Assembly: GCA_032719365.1 (NCBI GenBank)
Contig: CM064872.1
Span: 70,682,752 to 70,746,751, forward strand
Direction: 5' to 3'
DNA: 64,000 bases
Origin: Prinsepia uniflora
Taxonomy: Eukaryota; Streptophyta; Magnoliopsida; Rosales; Rosaceae
Below, piece after piece: positions 34,634 through 48,800 of the stretch. Position numbers and translations under genes: made by a program. The notes under the pieces are model-generated. The model did not search any database, was not told the origin of the DNA, and saw only the letters and a program-made list of their open reading frames with translations. Within the stretch, counting starts at the first letter, position 1. Every line of letters starts with the position of its first letter.

Positions 34634-37600
34634 TGACAGGACCCGTCCCAACTGGACGTCAAAACCCGTGCCCGGTCCTGCTCCCGTCTGACAAGTCAAC
34701 TAAAGGTCCGAAACTCCCCTTCAGTGCTTGCCAGACAAGGGATGTTTGCGCGGATTTCTGCTGCTGTCACTGCCTCACGATCAGTCCCGAACGTCGTACC
34801 ACGGCCTGGAGGGTCATAAAACAGAAAAGGTGTGAGTGGACAAAAATGACCTCTGATAAAAACATTTATCAAAATACAATCTTACCCTCCAGTTTTCACA
34901 ATCTTGCATGCATATCGTAAAACATGAGTGACCGATAAATTCAAAACATATTTTCCCATGGTCCATAAAACTCATGTTCACCAAATCAGTTCATGTTATA
35001 AAACATCAAATCCCGGCTCTCAGGCCAAACCATGTGAAAACATAATCACTGGCCACAAAGACCAAAAACCCGTACTCAATACCAGTACATCATCACAATC
35101 AATACAAATCAGCACTAATCACCAGTGCACAAGAAATATATCAATCCAATCAATCCGCACTACTCACAAGTGCATAAAACATCACAAATCACATCCGCAC
35201 TACTCACAAGTGCACAATCAATCAAACTGCACTACTCACAAGTGCTGCACTACGCGTAGGCCAATATCCAGTCACTCTCTCGGGAATAAACACCTCTGGG
35301 CTCAACCTCCTCGGGCTCAGTCACCTCTGGGCGAACACATCCCCAGGATCAGACACCTCCGAGTGGTACATCCAGGCTCAGTATCATCCGAGAAGCTGAC
35401 TACCATAGGATCAACTCCCGATCCTACAATCACATCCCCCAAGCTCTGGTCGTCTGGGTAATCCCCCCAAGCACCGACCGTCTGGGAATATCACAATCAC
35501 AATGAAAACCATCCCGGGAATTACATCCCAAAACATTTCAATCAAATCTTGACTTCATACCAAGTCAAGATCATTCTCAACTGGGTCTCAAGCCCAAAAT
35601 ACCTTTTACCCATAAACCGTTAAAATCACATTTAAATCAATAGAATAATCCGAAAATCATCATTGACTCACCAACCAAAAATCATCATTGACTCACCAAC
35701 CAAGTCAAAACATCATTTTAGAAATCATTTAAACTCCGGGCCTAGCCCAAAACATCATCTGCACATTCCTCATAAAACGTGCCCGAAAGACTGATTAAAA
35801 TAATCATAAAATCCCAATAAATCATTAATTTCACAATTTCACAAATGACTCCAATTCCGAGTCAAAATCACTATTCACTTGGGTTCTCATGCCCAAAATA
35901 ATATTATCACGCAAATCCATGCGTTGCAACCTCCGTTGCCATTTTCACGTAAATCCACAAAATTGACCCTCGACTCATTCCCGATTCACCACATCATTTT
36001 TCAATCCATGACTCAATAATCCGAGTCCAAACATTATTTTCAATCAATTTCAATCCCGGACTCATAAACCAAGTCCAACCATCATTTTTTACCAAATTTC
36101 GTAATTTTCGAAAATCGCCCAAAAATATTAATATAATAATCGTAAAACCGAGAAATTACCGGATTGAAACACAAATCGTGCCCAAGCATATAAAATCATA
36201 TAATAAGGCATTTAAATCATATATGCATGCATCATGGTTAGAAAACAAAGTCCACTCACACACACACCGTCCAAAACGGTCCGTTTCCGAGCTGCACGTT
36301 TTTCCGTAAAATCTGGAAATCACAACTCCTGTCCAAAATCATTATAGAGCGTTACTAACATTTCAAAATACATCATATAATTTTCCCCAATTTTTTCGGG
36401 ATTTAAATACGTATTTTTATCGTAATACAAAGCTTCGGATACGTGGAACATTAACGAAACAATATCCGATTTCATCGAAATCAACGTCAAAATGTTCGTT
36501 ACACTGAGAGGATCAAAAGTCATGTAGACCTCACCTTGAGACTAGGCCGGACGCGCCCCCACGCGCCGCCGTGAGTGGCTGCGCGTGAAACCCACGCGCC
36601 AGCTACAGTGATGTCTCCCTCACCCGTTTGTCTGGTAAACGGGTCGTTTAACTCGCGATCAGACCCGGTTCCAATCCTATCAATTTGACTCTGAATTCAT
36701 CAATTGATCAATCAATTAGCTTCTACTTAAGTCCAATTAGAGTTCTGTAACAATAATTCCATGAAACATTACCTCAATCCTCACGCTCACAGATGATCAA
36801 TCGAAGGATATCCGACCACTGTTCATCCTTCGAAAACCATCAAACCTTCTTGATTTCGTTCAATTGATTAACCAGTAAGCTTCAATGGACTCAGGTAAGT
36901 ATTTTCCCCAACTCAATTGCATCAATTCGTGGCTCAAACGCCACGACTCAAACTCGATTCTTCGTCACTGTGCAACCATGGAGTTCAGTCAATCTCCAGC
37001 GTTTTCCTTCAATTGATGGATCCAGAAGCATCGTGGGATCCTCAGGAACACAATCCCCACATCAATTTCGTCAATCGAAGCCTCAATTCCCTCGACTCAA
37101 CCTCGAATTTCATCCTCTGTCACCAAGTGTGTTCAGAGTCAAAACAACACCAATTTCCTTCGTTCTTTCGACGTTTCTGATCGTAATGATCCCAGGAAGC
37201 TCGAAGTGAGTTCAATTTCGATCCTCACGGCTCAATTCCCAGTATTTGAATTTCCCCCCAATTTTTCTAAATTTTCGATTCTCAGTCTCCAGCCCCCAAT
37301 CGACCCTCAGTGTTTCCCCAGTTTAATCCTCTCTCACAATCTCACAAATTCCCCTCAAACCTGGATGTGAAAGGGAGCTCAATTCTCCCAATTCTGATTC
37401 CCCCTCTCACGGGTAAGAAAACAAAGAAGAAGAAAAATGGGGAAAAAGATGGAGGAATGATGGTGTAGGAATGATGATGTAGTCATGATAGTGTTGGGAG
37501 GGAAACATGGAGCTGGAATCAAGGGATGGGTGACACTTGTCACTCATCCGGATGTGCACAGTCACCGGGTACTGTTCATATTAAAATATTATTTTAATCC

Positions 37601-38062
37601 CGGTTCGTTCGGTTAATCGAGCCCGATTCCGTGACCATAGCTTCGTCGTCGAATCTCCGATTTCGGCATGCCGCCTGTCGTTGGATTCGTATCGACGAGA
37701 CCTACGTAACGGTCCTTGGCCCTCGTCCATCGGACCTCCCGATCAAAAGTCAACATTTGGCCCCTACTATGCCAAATTACCAAAATACCCCTCAACTTCC
37801 GATCACCATAACTTTCTCTACGAATGTCGGAATCGAACGTGCCACCTGTCTATGAACTCGTGACTGACGTCCCGAACTACGTCACAGTCATCGGCCAAAG
37901 TCCATTTGACCGCCCGAACTAAAAGTCAATATTTTGCCCACGCCAGGGGCAAAACGGTCATTTTGCACGTTTCGTCCGATTTCACTCAACTAATCCCCGA
38001 TTAGTCATTCTAAATCATGATTAATTAATATTCAATCCCGATATTCGGGACGGGTCATTACA
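34634..38062 (-). mobile_element. Solo LTR L (reverse), TSD GTGAT
   Basis: A 3429-bp solo LTR from TGACAGGACCCG (34634) to GACGGGTCATTACA (38062), flanked by GTGAT (34629-34633 and 38063-38067). It contains GTGTGAGTGGAC (34830-34841) with the matching GTCCACTCACAC (36250-36261), the CGCG box (36581-36599) and a hairpin array (35072-35245). It is the first copy met outside the nested pile and sits in non-LTR DNA. Confidence 0.92.
35072..35245. repeat. GCACT/AGTGC tandem stem-loops in LTR L
   Basis: GCACT and AGTGC separated by 7 bases occur four times (arms starting at 35112, 35157, 35197 and 35229). The first unit of the series is GTACT/AGTAC (35072-35088), a paired change in both arms. Three of the loops read ACTCACA. 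Confidence 0.8.
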
Positions 38063-41000
38063 GTGATTCCATGTCTATTAAACTTGGCATGAAGTAAGCA
38101 ATGTCAACATTGCATAACTTTAAGCGGATTCCTATTATAATAAACTTGTCTTCCTATCCTGGATTTGGATGATTCATATTCTGGCAAGACCCTTCTTATT
38201 AGGCGTCTCTTCGCAAAGGCGTTTCTTTCTATATGAGTTGATTGACCTATTGACAATGTAATGCAATAAGATAAGAGGGAAATGAAATAAAATAGAAAGA
38301 ATTCTCTATTTTAACAACTGATTGCAGAGTTGATCATTCAGACCTTTTAAATTCATAGATGTGGATCTCGGATATATGAATGAAGATATTCCCAAAACTC
38401 ACGAGCCACTTATACAGCAAAAAAAAAAAAAAACAAAAATCCTCTCGCGTTCCACTCTATTTGTGAAGCACACAGCTGAAAAGACCTCGTTCTTTGTTGA
38501 GTGGGTGGTCATTTTTTTTTATGTCAATTGTTTCGCTTACTTAAGGGGCGAGATTTTTCTTTTTCTTCTTTTATTTATTTTATTATGTCTTGTCCAAATG
38601 CCTTTTTTTTATGGGGCAGTATTTGGGTATTTAAATTTTTATTTCATTTCACTTGGACATTTGTATTTTTTCATGGTTCTCCGCGAATTTGTTTAGACAA
38701 TATATTTTTAGATTTTCATTTTTATTCCTAGAATTGCATTTCATGTTTGGATTCGGAATAGGCAGAATGACTATCATTTCAGATTTTTCTAGCGACTCAA
38801 GGTGATTTTGCCATTTATATTGAATAAAGTTATAATCATAGAGAAAAACAAATTAAAAATAGAACACCGCCCTCTTTGTTTGTGCAATATGGGCAATGAT
38901 TTATTTGATTTATTTCCCAATCATCTTGGGCAAAAACTATTATTATTATTATTATTATAACAAAATCATACGTCAGTAATTAATAATTGCATAAGTTTGT
39001 GACTTGCAAAAGCTTGCCTTCCACAATTCTGGCTTTGTCTGCCTACTGGTTCTCGTCATATAAAAATACGGCATTATGAGGCTTGCACTTCAAGAAAGTC
39101 ACTGAATTCTATATATGAAAAATGCTTTTCATATTTTGTGGTGATAAAGAAGAATTTGAGATCTATATGTTTATTATACCATTTATTTCTTTAAATAGAA
39201 ATGTGTTCCTCGAAGTAGAAAATGCGGTCAGCAAGCCTTTATCTTTTGTCTCCCAAAGACGATCATTTCATGTGCAAGTGCGGCTTATTTAACTCATACT
39301 CTCCACCAATTGAAAACTAAACAATTCATCAATAAGCTCCACTTTGGTTGGTCGGTGTGGTCACTCATGACTTGCTCGAATGGAACATCATGGCCAATAC
39401 AAGCCAATAAGTCTTAGCCACTATAATAAAGACAAAAGATGGACTTCGTGTTTTGGAATTATAAATGGCAGGAAAATTGTAGAGTTGACACGTGATTTAT
39501 AATTTTCATAATATTTAAATTGCTTCTGATAATGACAATAACGACTCAGGAACACTTATACATTAAATAATACATTTTCAGTTAAATAATTATAAAATCG
39601 GGTTAAAGACTCAAATAATATTAATTGTCCTTATTCCTAATAATGGAAAATTAATATTAATATTAAATTACTACAATAATATCTTTTATTAAAATATATT
39701 ATTTATTAATTTCAAAATCAATCGACCAATCGGAATGCTCCGAAACTCACAAAATATCTCTATAAATAATAAAGTTCATCTCACTTTCAAAGTAAGTCCC
39801 TTCTTCGCTTCAAAATATTTCATTTTCCTCTCTCAACACTAATTTTGACATCAGAGTGTTCTTATTCGAACAACCCTTCTGGGCAATTGATCGAGACAAT
39901 GATATCTAATTATTTACTATTTGTAGGAATTGTGAAGATTTTTTGCGACAAGTACGATTTTCAATTTAACAAAGATAAATATTCATACTTACACGATTTA
40001 TAAGTTAATTTTATATATTTAAACAATCTTATTAGTTATAAACTTTACTAAATATTTTTTTATTCATATGTTAGTTCTTAGTTTCAGCTAAAGACCACAT
40101 TCTCCTATTTACCAAGCGTTTGTTCCCAATATCTTTGATAGAAGATTATTGGGTTTTAAGTAATTTTTACGCTTTAATTTTTATTTACTTTTTATCTTGT
40201 CAATGAGCAGTGCATAATTGAGTGTAATGTAATCTGTGAATCAACAGTCTTGTCAGTTGGTCAATGCATACCAACTTCTTGATAAGTCATCAGATTTTTT
40301 ATTTCGTTCCATTATTTCATATAAAAAAAAATGTTATTAAATGCCAGTCTTAACCTTGTGGACTATGCAGTCAAAGTTCAGCTTGAGGGTTTTACAAAGA
40401 TTGGGGATAGGAATATTCTTTTAATTTATTCTTTTACGAGAATTGATTTTGAGAATTTTAACTCTCAAAATGAAATGAAATTAAGGCTAAGTTGTTTACT
40501 ACACTAGAATATATGATAATATAGTACAAAATTAATTTTTAATACTATTTATATAAATCAGTCATCAAATAAATTAATATAATTAAATATCTTTATAGGA
40601 CTCACACTAACTAAATTAATATTGTCGAAATTATCTATATTAAATATACGGATGATTAGTAATCCGATTAGAAAATTTAAAAATTAATAATAATAATAAT
40701 AATAGATTAATAACTAATAATAATTAATTAAATAGTAATAATAATTAATTTAAATACATATTAAATAATAAAATATAGAAAATTAATATTTATAATATAT
40801 AGATATTTCTTATCAACTAGTATAATTTGATCCGGTCACTATAATATAATCAAGTAGAGAATCAAAAGGCAAACTAAATAGTCAGTCTATTTAATTGACA
40901 AATTATTTTATCTCATTGAAAAAGTCAATAAAATAAAACATACCAATCAATGCCAAAAATTACCAATTTCAAGGACATCTGAACTAATAAATCATAAAAA

Positions 41001-42299
41001 GAAATAACTTACCCTCTAATAATCCAATAAATCAAATAAAAATAAATAATCAATCCTTAAATTAATAAAGCAGAAAAACGTACCTTCCTCACATTAACTA
41101 CATAAAATGACCTATCCATTAATCCAATTTGCAAACTAATTAAATAATTAACCAAATGAAATACATATGGTGAATTTTAGCAACACTACTATCTTCGTCT
41201 GTGCTGACCGATATGTAACTAAATTGCCCCACATTTGGTTCGTATTTTGTTTAAAGTTTTGGCAAATGATCAAAGTTGTCATAATTAAAGTAGGCCAATG
41301 GCTGGGTGAATTGATATTTCATGTGATTGTATTGGTTCGGCCTGCATGTGTGGATTCAGGACGGTCCACAGAACCAAGGCTGTCTGCATCCTCCCATGAT
41401 ATTTGATTGCTTCTTCGGTTCTTCTTCCATTTCTTCCTTCATGGCACAAGTTGTTTGACCGAGAGACTTTTTATTTTATTTTTTTTTAATAGTCCATTTA
41501 TTGTTATTTTATCACATAATATGCCGTATGATTCGAATTTGAAATCATTAATCTACAAATCAAGATTAGAATCATTTGAGTTGGACTCATTTGACGGGAG
41601 ACTTTATATTAAGATTTAATCTTTTTGTTATGAAGCAGTGTTAGTAATATCCAATTTTTCTAAGTAGGTAGGTTTTTATCTTTGATTTTACAATTTCTTA
41701 AGAAAGACATAAAATACAAAATTGTTTGACCAACAACATTATTAGTAGTTTTTCAATGCAATAAAAATATCTGATAATAAATAACGTTCATATGGTAAGT
41801 GGTTGGATGATTTATATATGAATATCCATTAGAGTATAAAGAAGTAAATGGTTGATCTTATCTATAATTCTAATGGTCAAGCAAGAGTGTGAAGATAGGC
41901 ATAAAGCAATGCCCACTCTAGGAAACAATAATTAAAAACCCTAATTGAAGCAAAGGCTTAGTTTAGGAAAGAGACGAGTACAAAACAAAAAACAAAATAT
42001 AAAAGAAAGAAAAGCCATCGATGGTAAAGTGGAAGGCATCACGCATACCGAGTGAGCAAGGATGGGAAAGAGAGCCATTAACATCCAAACACAACCTCCT
42101 CCAAACCCAACTGCCCCCCACCCTCAGATCACATGCCTCAATATCCAAAATAAAAACGGAAATATAGAAACCTTCCCTCTCAAGGGCACCATTGTCATTT
42201 CACAACAGCTTCCAAAGCCTATGTCCCCCGTCTTTATGTCCCCCGTCTTACCCTTTCTGCACACAGCATAACAATACTTAATCACACAACGCACATTGC
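38063..42299. other. AT-rich intergenic region, no gene recognised
   Basis: Over 4 kb without a family-1 LTR. It holds a poly-A tract (near 38420), an ATT microsatellite (38937-38959), an AAT-rich block (40684-40800) and poly-T runs (41465-41490). A hydrophobic frame at 38361-38696 looks like chance AT-rich coding. Around 39761 a TATAAATA box is followed some 80 bp later by TTTTGACATCAGAGTG and an AACAACCCTTCTGGGC stretch. That arrangement recalls old gypsy LTR R-U5 regions, but I cannot delimit an element. Confidence 0.5.
39761..39768 (+). promoter_or_regulatory. TATA box of a possible old LTR
   Basis: TATAAATA in a short GC-richer context, followed by a CTCTCAACAC pyrimidine stretch. It may be the promoter of a decayed LTR; no gene lies immediately downstream. 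Confidence 0.3.
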
Positions 42300-42882
42300 C
42301 CGCGATTCGGAACCTCGCTAACGTACGCCGCAGTCCGCCACCTGGCTTCAAGCCTTACGTGTCGCCACCACTTTGGCTAACAATTCGACGTGGAGCGATA
42401 TTAGAGAAGGTGCGCATTTTTACCCCCGGTGCGCTTTTTAGCATCCACCCCTCCCTCCAGCTTTCCTCCAATAAGTCCTCGTTATTTCACTAATGTTTTT
42501 CTCCTTTCATTTTCCCACCGATTCATCAACCTCTCGGCTGCGCTCTTCCTTTCGCTTCAAACACCCACCAAATCTTCAACACAAGAAAAAGAAAAATCTT
42601 CGGAAATATAATCTCATTGTTGAAGATCGTCGATCGTGTTGAATCATCCATTCCATCAGCAATATTTGAATGTGCTTTGCTTCGAAAAAACCAAAGCGAT
42701 TCGCATCAGCTGTTCTACTGTAAGTAGGGTTGTTGTTGTTGTTTTATTTTTTATTTTTAAATTTCTTTTCTTGTTCTGGTAAGGATTCAGATTTGGGAAA
42801 AATCGGTTGCAAGTGAACCGAGGAGGTCGCGTCTGTGCACGTGATCCTTTTGGATTGTGGGAGGTGGCGGAGTCAGTGAGAA
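42300..42882 (+). promoter_or_regulatory. Promoter and 5' leader of the kinase gene, with upstream ORF
   Basis: A GC-richer stretch (42300-42410) carries TACGTGTC and GACGTGG, resembling ACGT-core (ABRE/bZIP) sites, and then a pyrimidine-rich leader begins. ATG at 42670 opens a 17-codon upstream ORF ending TAA at 42723. A good donor (CTG|GTAAGT at 42720) and a possible acceptor (TTCAG ending 42790) suggest a short leader intron, which would remove that stop. The transcription start is not visible. Confidence 0.5.
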
Positions 42883-45800
42883 ATGCCTCATAGAACGACT
42901 TACTTCTTCCCCAGGCAATTCCCGGATCGGAGGTTCGATTCATCTTCCAAACAGCTGTCGCAAGATGATCATAACAATCACGAGATCAAGAAACTCACCG
43001 GCAAAGAAAATGACGACGATCAACACGAAAAGATGGAGAAAACGGTCAACAACAACTACAAGCTGTCTACGTCATCAGTAGCTCCCACGGCCGTCTCTTC
43101 CGATATTCAATACTTTACGGGAGGATACCGCCCCGAAAAGAAGCCGCAGCTGGCTGCCGTTTGCGACTGGTTCCTCCAGGACAAGAAGGTATCCAGTACT
43201 CGATACAGATCATCTTCTTCGAGTACTGGACATCACGTGAGGGGCACTAGGCGGTCTTCGTCCTCCTCTTGCCACCTCGTTGAGGAGGATCGCGAACTCT
43301 TACTCCCGGGAATTCCTCCTCATCATGATGATCATCTCGACGATCATGAGTCTGCGGCTCCACCGCAGCCACCCGAATCACCGACCATTACGCTCAAGGA
43401 CAGGAGCGTTGACCGGAGCTTTGACCGCCAGGTGTCTTTGCCGCGGGTTTCGAGCGGAAGCAGCTATGCGGGGAGCTTGTTTTCCGGAACGACGACGTTG
43501 GATGGGAACTTTTCGGGGGATATTAAGGACTCGTCGGCGACTACGACGAGGCACATAGAAGAGGAAGATGAGGACATGGAGAGGGAGGAGAGTAATAAAG
43601 TGAGCCTGGGGCAGAAGTCGAAGGAGAGCTATTATTTGCAGCTTCTTTTGGCTAAGAGGCTGAGTTCTCAAGCTACGCTTGGTTCTACATTACTTTTGCA
43701 TGAGACTCCTGGACTTGAAGTTTCGGATGTTGAAACTGTGTCGTATCGACTATGGGTATGTGTAACTACCTTCTTTCTATTTTTCTACAAGCAATGTGGG
43801 TTATGTCGTTCTTATTGTCTCGAGTCTGTTGAGATGCATCCTTGTGCTTTGATATAATATGGTCCAAGATTTTGTGGTCCATTTCCAAATTTGATTGTTT
43901 TCGGTTTTGTCATTGACCACTCCATTGTAGGTGTGTCATCTGGGAAAATGTTATTGGATAATTCATAAAATCGAGCTAGTTTGAAGATACGTAGTACGAT
44001 AATGAATCGCCAGGGATTAGACCTAGAAGGAAATTTACTCTTCTAATTTTACTATTTTGAGGGATTAGATTTGATCGTCTTTAAGTTTCATTCATGCAAA
44101 GCCTTTTTTTTTTTTTTTTAAACACTTCTACCTTCAAGCTACCTTAAGATCTGATGAATAATCCTATTCAATCATCCCACCAAATGGGATCTGTTACAAA
44201 CTTAAATTTTTGTAGGTGTACAGTGAGATCTGTTACAAAATGGGAACTGATCTTCTACTACTGACTTATATTTGCTTTTTCAGTTTTTCTTGTTGTTTGT
44301 GGTCAATATATGCCACTAATATACTGGTCAATTGCGAAAAATTTACTTGTACGCTCAGGATTTAGAATTTAAGGCTGGGATGTGGACTGACAAAATGTAT
44401 TTTGAAGTTCATTCCTGTAAGAAGCTTTCATATTCCAACGCTTTGAACTCTATGATCTTTTACAAGTATGGATTGTCTTGTATCTTTCTCAGGCCAGTGG
44501 CTGCTTGTCTTACTCTGACAAGATATCGGATGGGTTCTACAACATTTTGGGAATGAATCCTTATCTCTGGGCTATGTGCAATGATGTTGAGGAAGGGCAA
44601 AGGATACCGCCATTGTTGTCACTTAAAGAAGTTAAACCCGGGGAGACGGCAATGGAAGTGATTCTTGTTGATATACATGGGGATTCTCGCCTCAGTGAAC
44701 TACAAGATAAAGCACATGAACTTTCGTGTGCTTCGGATAATACGTTAGTATTAGTGGAGAAACTTGGCAAGCTGGTTGCCATCTACATGGGGTTGGTTTC
44801 AATTCTTCCCACCTTGTTAATTACTTTACTTGAATAATTTTTCGGTTCGTTATTTATAATGTTTTTGAGTCGCTTGCATCTGAAGGGGTCATTATCCCGC
44901 GGAGCAAGGAGATCTCCACATGCGTTGGAAAGTGGTTAGCAAAAGATTGAGAGATTTCCGTAAGTGTATTGTTCTTCCCATTGGCAGCTTATCGATGGGG
45001 CTTTGCAGGCACCGTGCCATTCTTTTCAAGGTGACAAAATGTACTTCGTCATTGTTTTGTTGTTCATGTCTATGTTTATAGTCTTGGCCTTGTACAAATT
45101 GATCGGCTTGAAGATTTCCATTGTTGATGTAATGAGAATGAGTGAAAGGCTCAGTATCGTGGACTCACATCTCCATGTATGTTCCATGTGCAGAAATTGG
45201 CAGATCACATAGGTCTGCCTTGTCGGATAGCCCGTGGTTGCAAGTATTGTGTTGCAGACCATCAGTCCTCTTGCCTGGTCAAAATTGAAGATGACAGGCA
45301 GTTTTTGAGGTTGGACGCTTTGATTTATCAGTCCTAATAATTGTGTATTTCTTGCTTGAGAATTATCCGGCATTTAGAATCATTTTGAAACGCTGATACT
45401 AACGTTGTAATACATTGTTTCAGCTGTTAGTATCTAGCTTTTCATGAATGGTAGAGATAACATATTCAAACTGCTTTTTAATTGATTCAATTTATTTCTA
45501 CATGTAGTTTTCGTACTTTTTTGATAGTTGCACACGTTTCTTTACAGGGAATATGTGGTTGATCTAGTTGGGAAACCGGGAAACCTCCATGGTCCAGATT
45601 CCTCAATAAATGGAGGATCTCTTTCTTCGATACCATCACCATTTCAAATTTCTCATCCAAAAGAATTCCAGCAACCTTACAGGAATAGTGGATTATGTTG
45701 CCAACTTACGAACTCAACAAAGCACACAAGTGCTCCTCCTGAAGATCCTTTATTTTCAGGTATGTCCTGTCATACATACCTTGAAGATCCAGATGTCATT

Positions 45801-48800
45801 ATTTGAAATGTTGAGAGTTGAATGAACTGGTCATGTTGAAGAGTATAACAGTTTCACATTGATTAATTGTGACGAATACAAATGTATAATTAATGGATCT
45901 ATTACCAATTAATTTTTTTTTTGCCAGACCTGTAATGTAGCTTGATGTATGGTTATCGACAAGAAAACATGTAATGTAGCTTGATTTCACTTATGTTCCC
46001 GCCCCGCCCCTCTCCCCCCCCCCCCCCCCCCCCCCGTACATATTTCCTTTCATTGTCTAATCCTATCCCCAAATGCATATCAAACCTTAGCTTCTCAAAT
46101 CTATAAACCTCTTGCAGCCGGCAGGCAGGGAGGACAGATCATCAAGAATAGCAGTTTGCTTCAAGTTGATCAAACTAGATTTGGGATGGAATCTTCTCTG
46201 ATGCCTTTGGAGTTGAATGGACATGCGCAGGGTGATGCTTCTAAAGCTCTAGATGTTGTTGCTGCTCCTGTGACATCATCAGAGAAGTCAAGAAGTCAAG
46301 TCATAAGTAGTGATGTTAAACAACCTGAAGTATGCTTGTTCAATCAATCTGACCTTGAAGGGGCTCACGGTGAACTTGTGAAACAAGGTAGAATTTCTGC
46401 TATGACAGTCCCAAGGTACTTGAATATTGAACCATCTCTTGCAATGGACTGGCTTGAGATATCATGGGACGAGTTGAATATCAGAGAGCGTGTTGGTGCT
46501 GGTAATTCTTCTTCCCTGGTTTTCTTAACTGAATATTAGTTTCCATTTTTTGTTACTCAAAAATCTCATACTCGGCGGCTCCTTTTGCAGGCTCATTTGG
46601 GACAGTGCATCGTGCTGAATGGAATGGATCGGTTAGTATCTTGTTCCTTGTGCTCTTTCTCGGATTATTTGTTGCTGCGAGTGAAATTTGTTTTGTGCCT
46701 TTCACCATGTGAAAATTGGTTTGCTGTTGTAGCTAGTTTTTTGTTTTCTCAACATTTCGCTTAGTAAAATTTAATTTGACGAAGAAAAGAGAAACTAGAA
46801 TCTAAAGCTTGTGCAATGCAGGATGTTGCTGTCAAAGTTCTAACTGTTCAGGATTTCCATGATGATCAATTGAAGGAATTTTTCCGAGAGGTAGGATCTT
46901 GTGTTCTGTGCATTGTGGCCATGACTTTTGCTATTGTGATTTGTGTATATGATCATAGCTGAAGTTGACTTTCACACTGTATTCAGGTAGCGATCATGAA
47001 ACGTGTGCGCCATCCGAATGTTGTTCTGTTCATGGGGGCAGTTACAAAGCGTCCACATTTGTCAATAGTGACGGAATATCTTCCTAGGTAAACTGTGTGT
47101 TTCAGTTCTTCACTTTACATTTCATAGCCATTTTCATGTCTAAGCTTATCTTTGTCTGGATATTGGTAATGCAGAGGCAGTCTATATCGCCTAATACACA
47201 GGCCTGCTTCCGGAGAACTTCTGGATCAAAGGAGGCGGTTGCGTATGGCATTGGATGTGGTTTGTGGAATTAATCATCATTGTTATCTCTTATTCTGTCG
47301 CTATTTTTGCTGTAGTGAAATTGAATTTGGTGTCTTGGATGCAGGCAAAAGGGATCAATTACCTTCACTGTCTTAACCCTCCTATTGTCCACTGGGATCT
47401 TAAATCGCCGAATTTATTGGTTGATAAAAATTGGACAGCGAAGGTAAGTTACAAAAAATGTTTACATTTTTCCTTGAGTTCTCCAATTGTCATGTCACGA
47501 ACATATTTTCTTCCATTTATCCTCAGGTATGCGATTTCGGGTTGTCCAGATTCAAAGCAAACACTTTTATCTCATCCAAGTCTGTTGCTGGAACAGTAAG
47601 TCTCTCTCTCATACACACACACGCACAAACACAAGCAGGGAATGCACAAGCATGACTAGCTATCGCTTTTCATGGTGCCTAATGTTCAAGTATGAATCCC
47701 ACATCAAAAGTTTGAGAAAGTACAACATATAATGAATGTACACTCCTAATAGCGTAGAGACTTTTTGAGATAAAACCTTAATACTTGCGACGAAAGTAGG
47801 TGGTTAAGTGGAGGATTTTGATGTTCCCTGAATTGGTAATTTATGAATGCTTTGTGAATGACTATGCACTTTTTATTTTCATGTCCACCATATAAAGTCA
47901 GGTATTTGTATCAATATTTTGCAGGTTGAGATTTTACTTGGCAGTGCATCAATCAACAAACATAACTCACTAAACTTTTATTTTCAGCCTGAGTGGATGG
48001 CTCCAGAATTCCTCCGTGGCGAGCCCTCAAATGAGAAGTCGGATGTTTACAGTTTCGGAGTAATCCTTTGGGAACTTGTAACCCTGGAACAACCTTGGAA
48101 TGGCCTTAGCCCTGCCCAGGTATAACTTATGTCTAGTGCCTAAGACTCCAATCTTTGTCTCCTTTCCTTTTTGCCCCTTTTCCTCATTTATAGTAAATGA
48201 CGTCGTTGAGTGATCTCAGGTAGTTGGAGCTGTCGCCTTCCAGAATAGAAGGCTTGCTATTCCACCTAGTACTCCGCCGATGCTGGCTTCGCTTACGGAA
48301 TCCTGCTGGGATGAGTAAGTCTTACCCGAGTCCTCCTATTTAATCCTTAATGGGCTAGTTTGCAACGTTTTGGATTGGTTTATAAAAACTTATCAAATTC
48401 AAATTGTTTCGGAGGTCAAGAGGGTCCTTTTCCTTCTAGAAACTTACTTTACAAATATTCACTTTTACTTTCAAAATATTTTGAATTTGACGAGCAAGTT
48501 ATACAATCTAATTCAATGTGACTGTTCAAGCGACTTATTTATTTATAAGCAAATATGAGACAATGAATAAGAGATTTGTGTCTTCCGATAAAATGAATTG
48601 GAAACCCTCTGAGTTGCAAGGTAGAAGCCTTATTTTGGAATAACATTTACCAATTGCATCATAATTTACATTGAACTTTCCCTCCATGGTTTCTGATGTT
48701 TGCTCATGTTACTTGTAGTGATCCGGCTCAGCGCCCATCTTTTGCTAGTATAGTAGAGTCGTTAAAGAGGTTGCTGAAGTCTCCTCTGCAACTGGTACCG

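Noticed and set aside
38361..38696. Hydrophobic 111-residue frame
   Set aside because: Phe/Leu-rich only because of T-rich DNA, includes a poly-A lysine run, and matches no family I know; organellar origin was considered without support.
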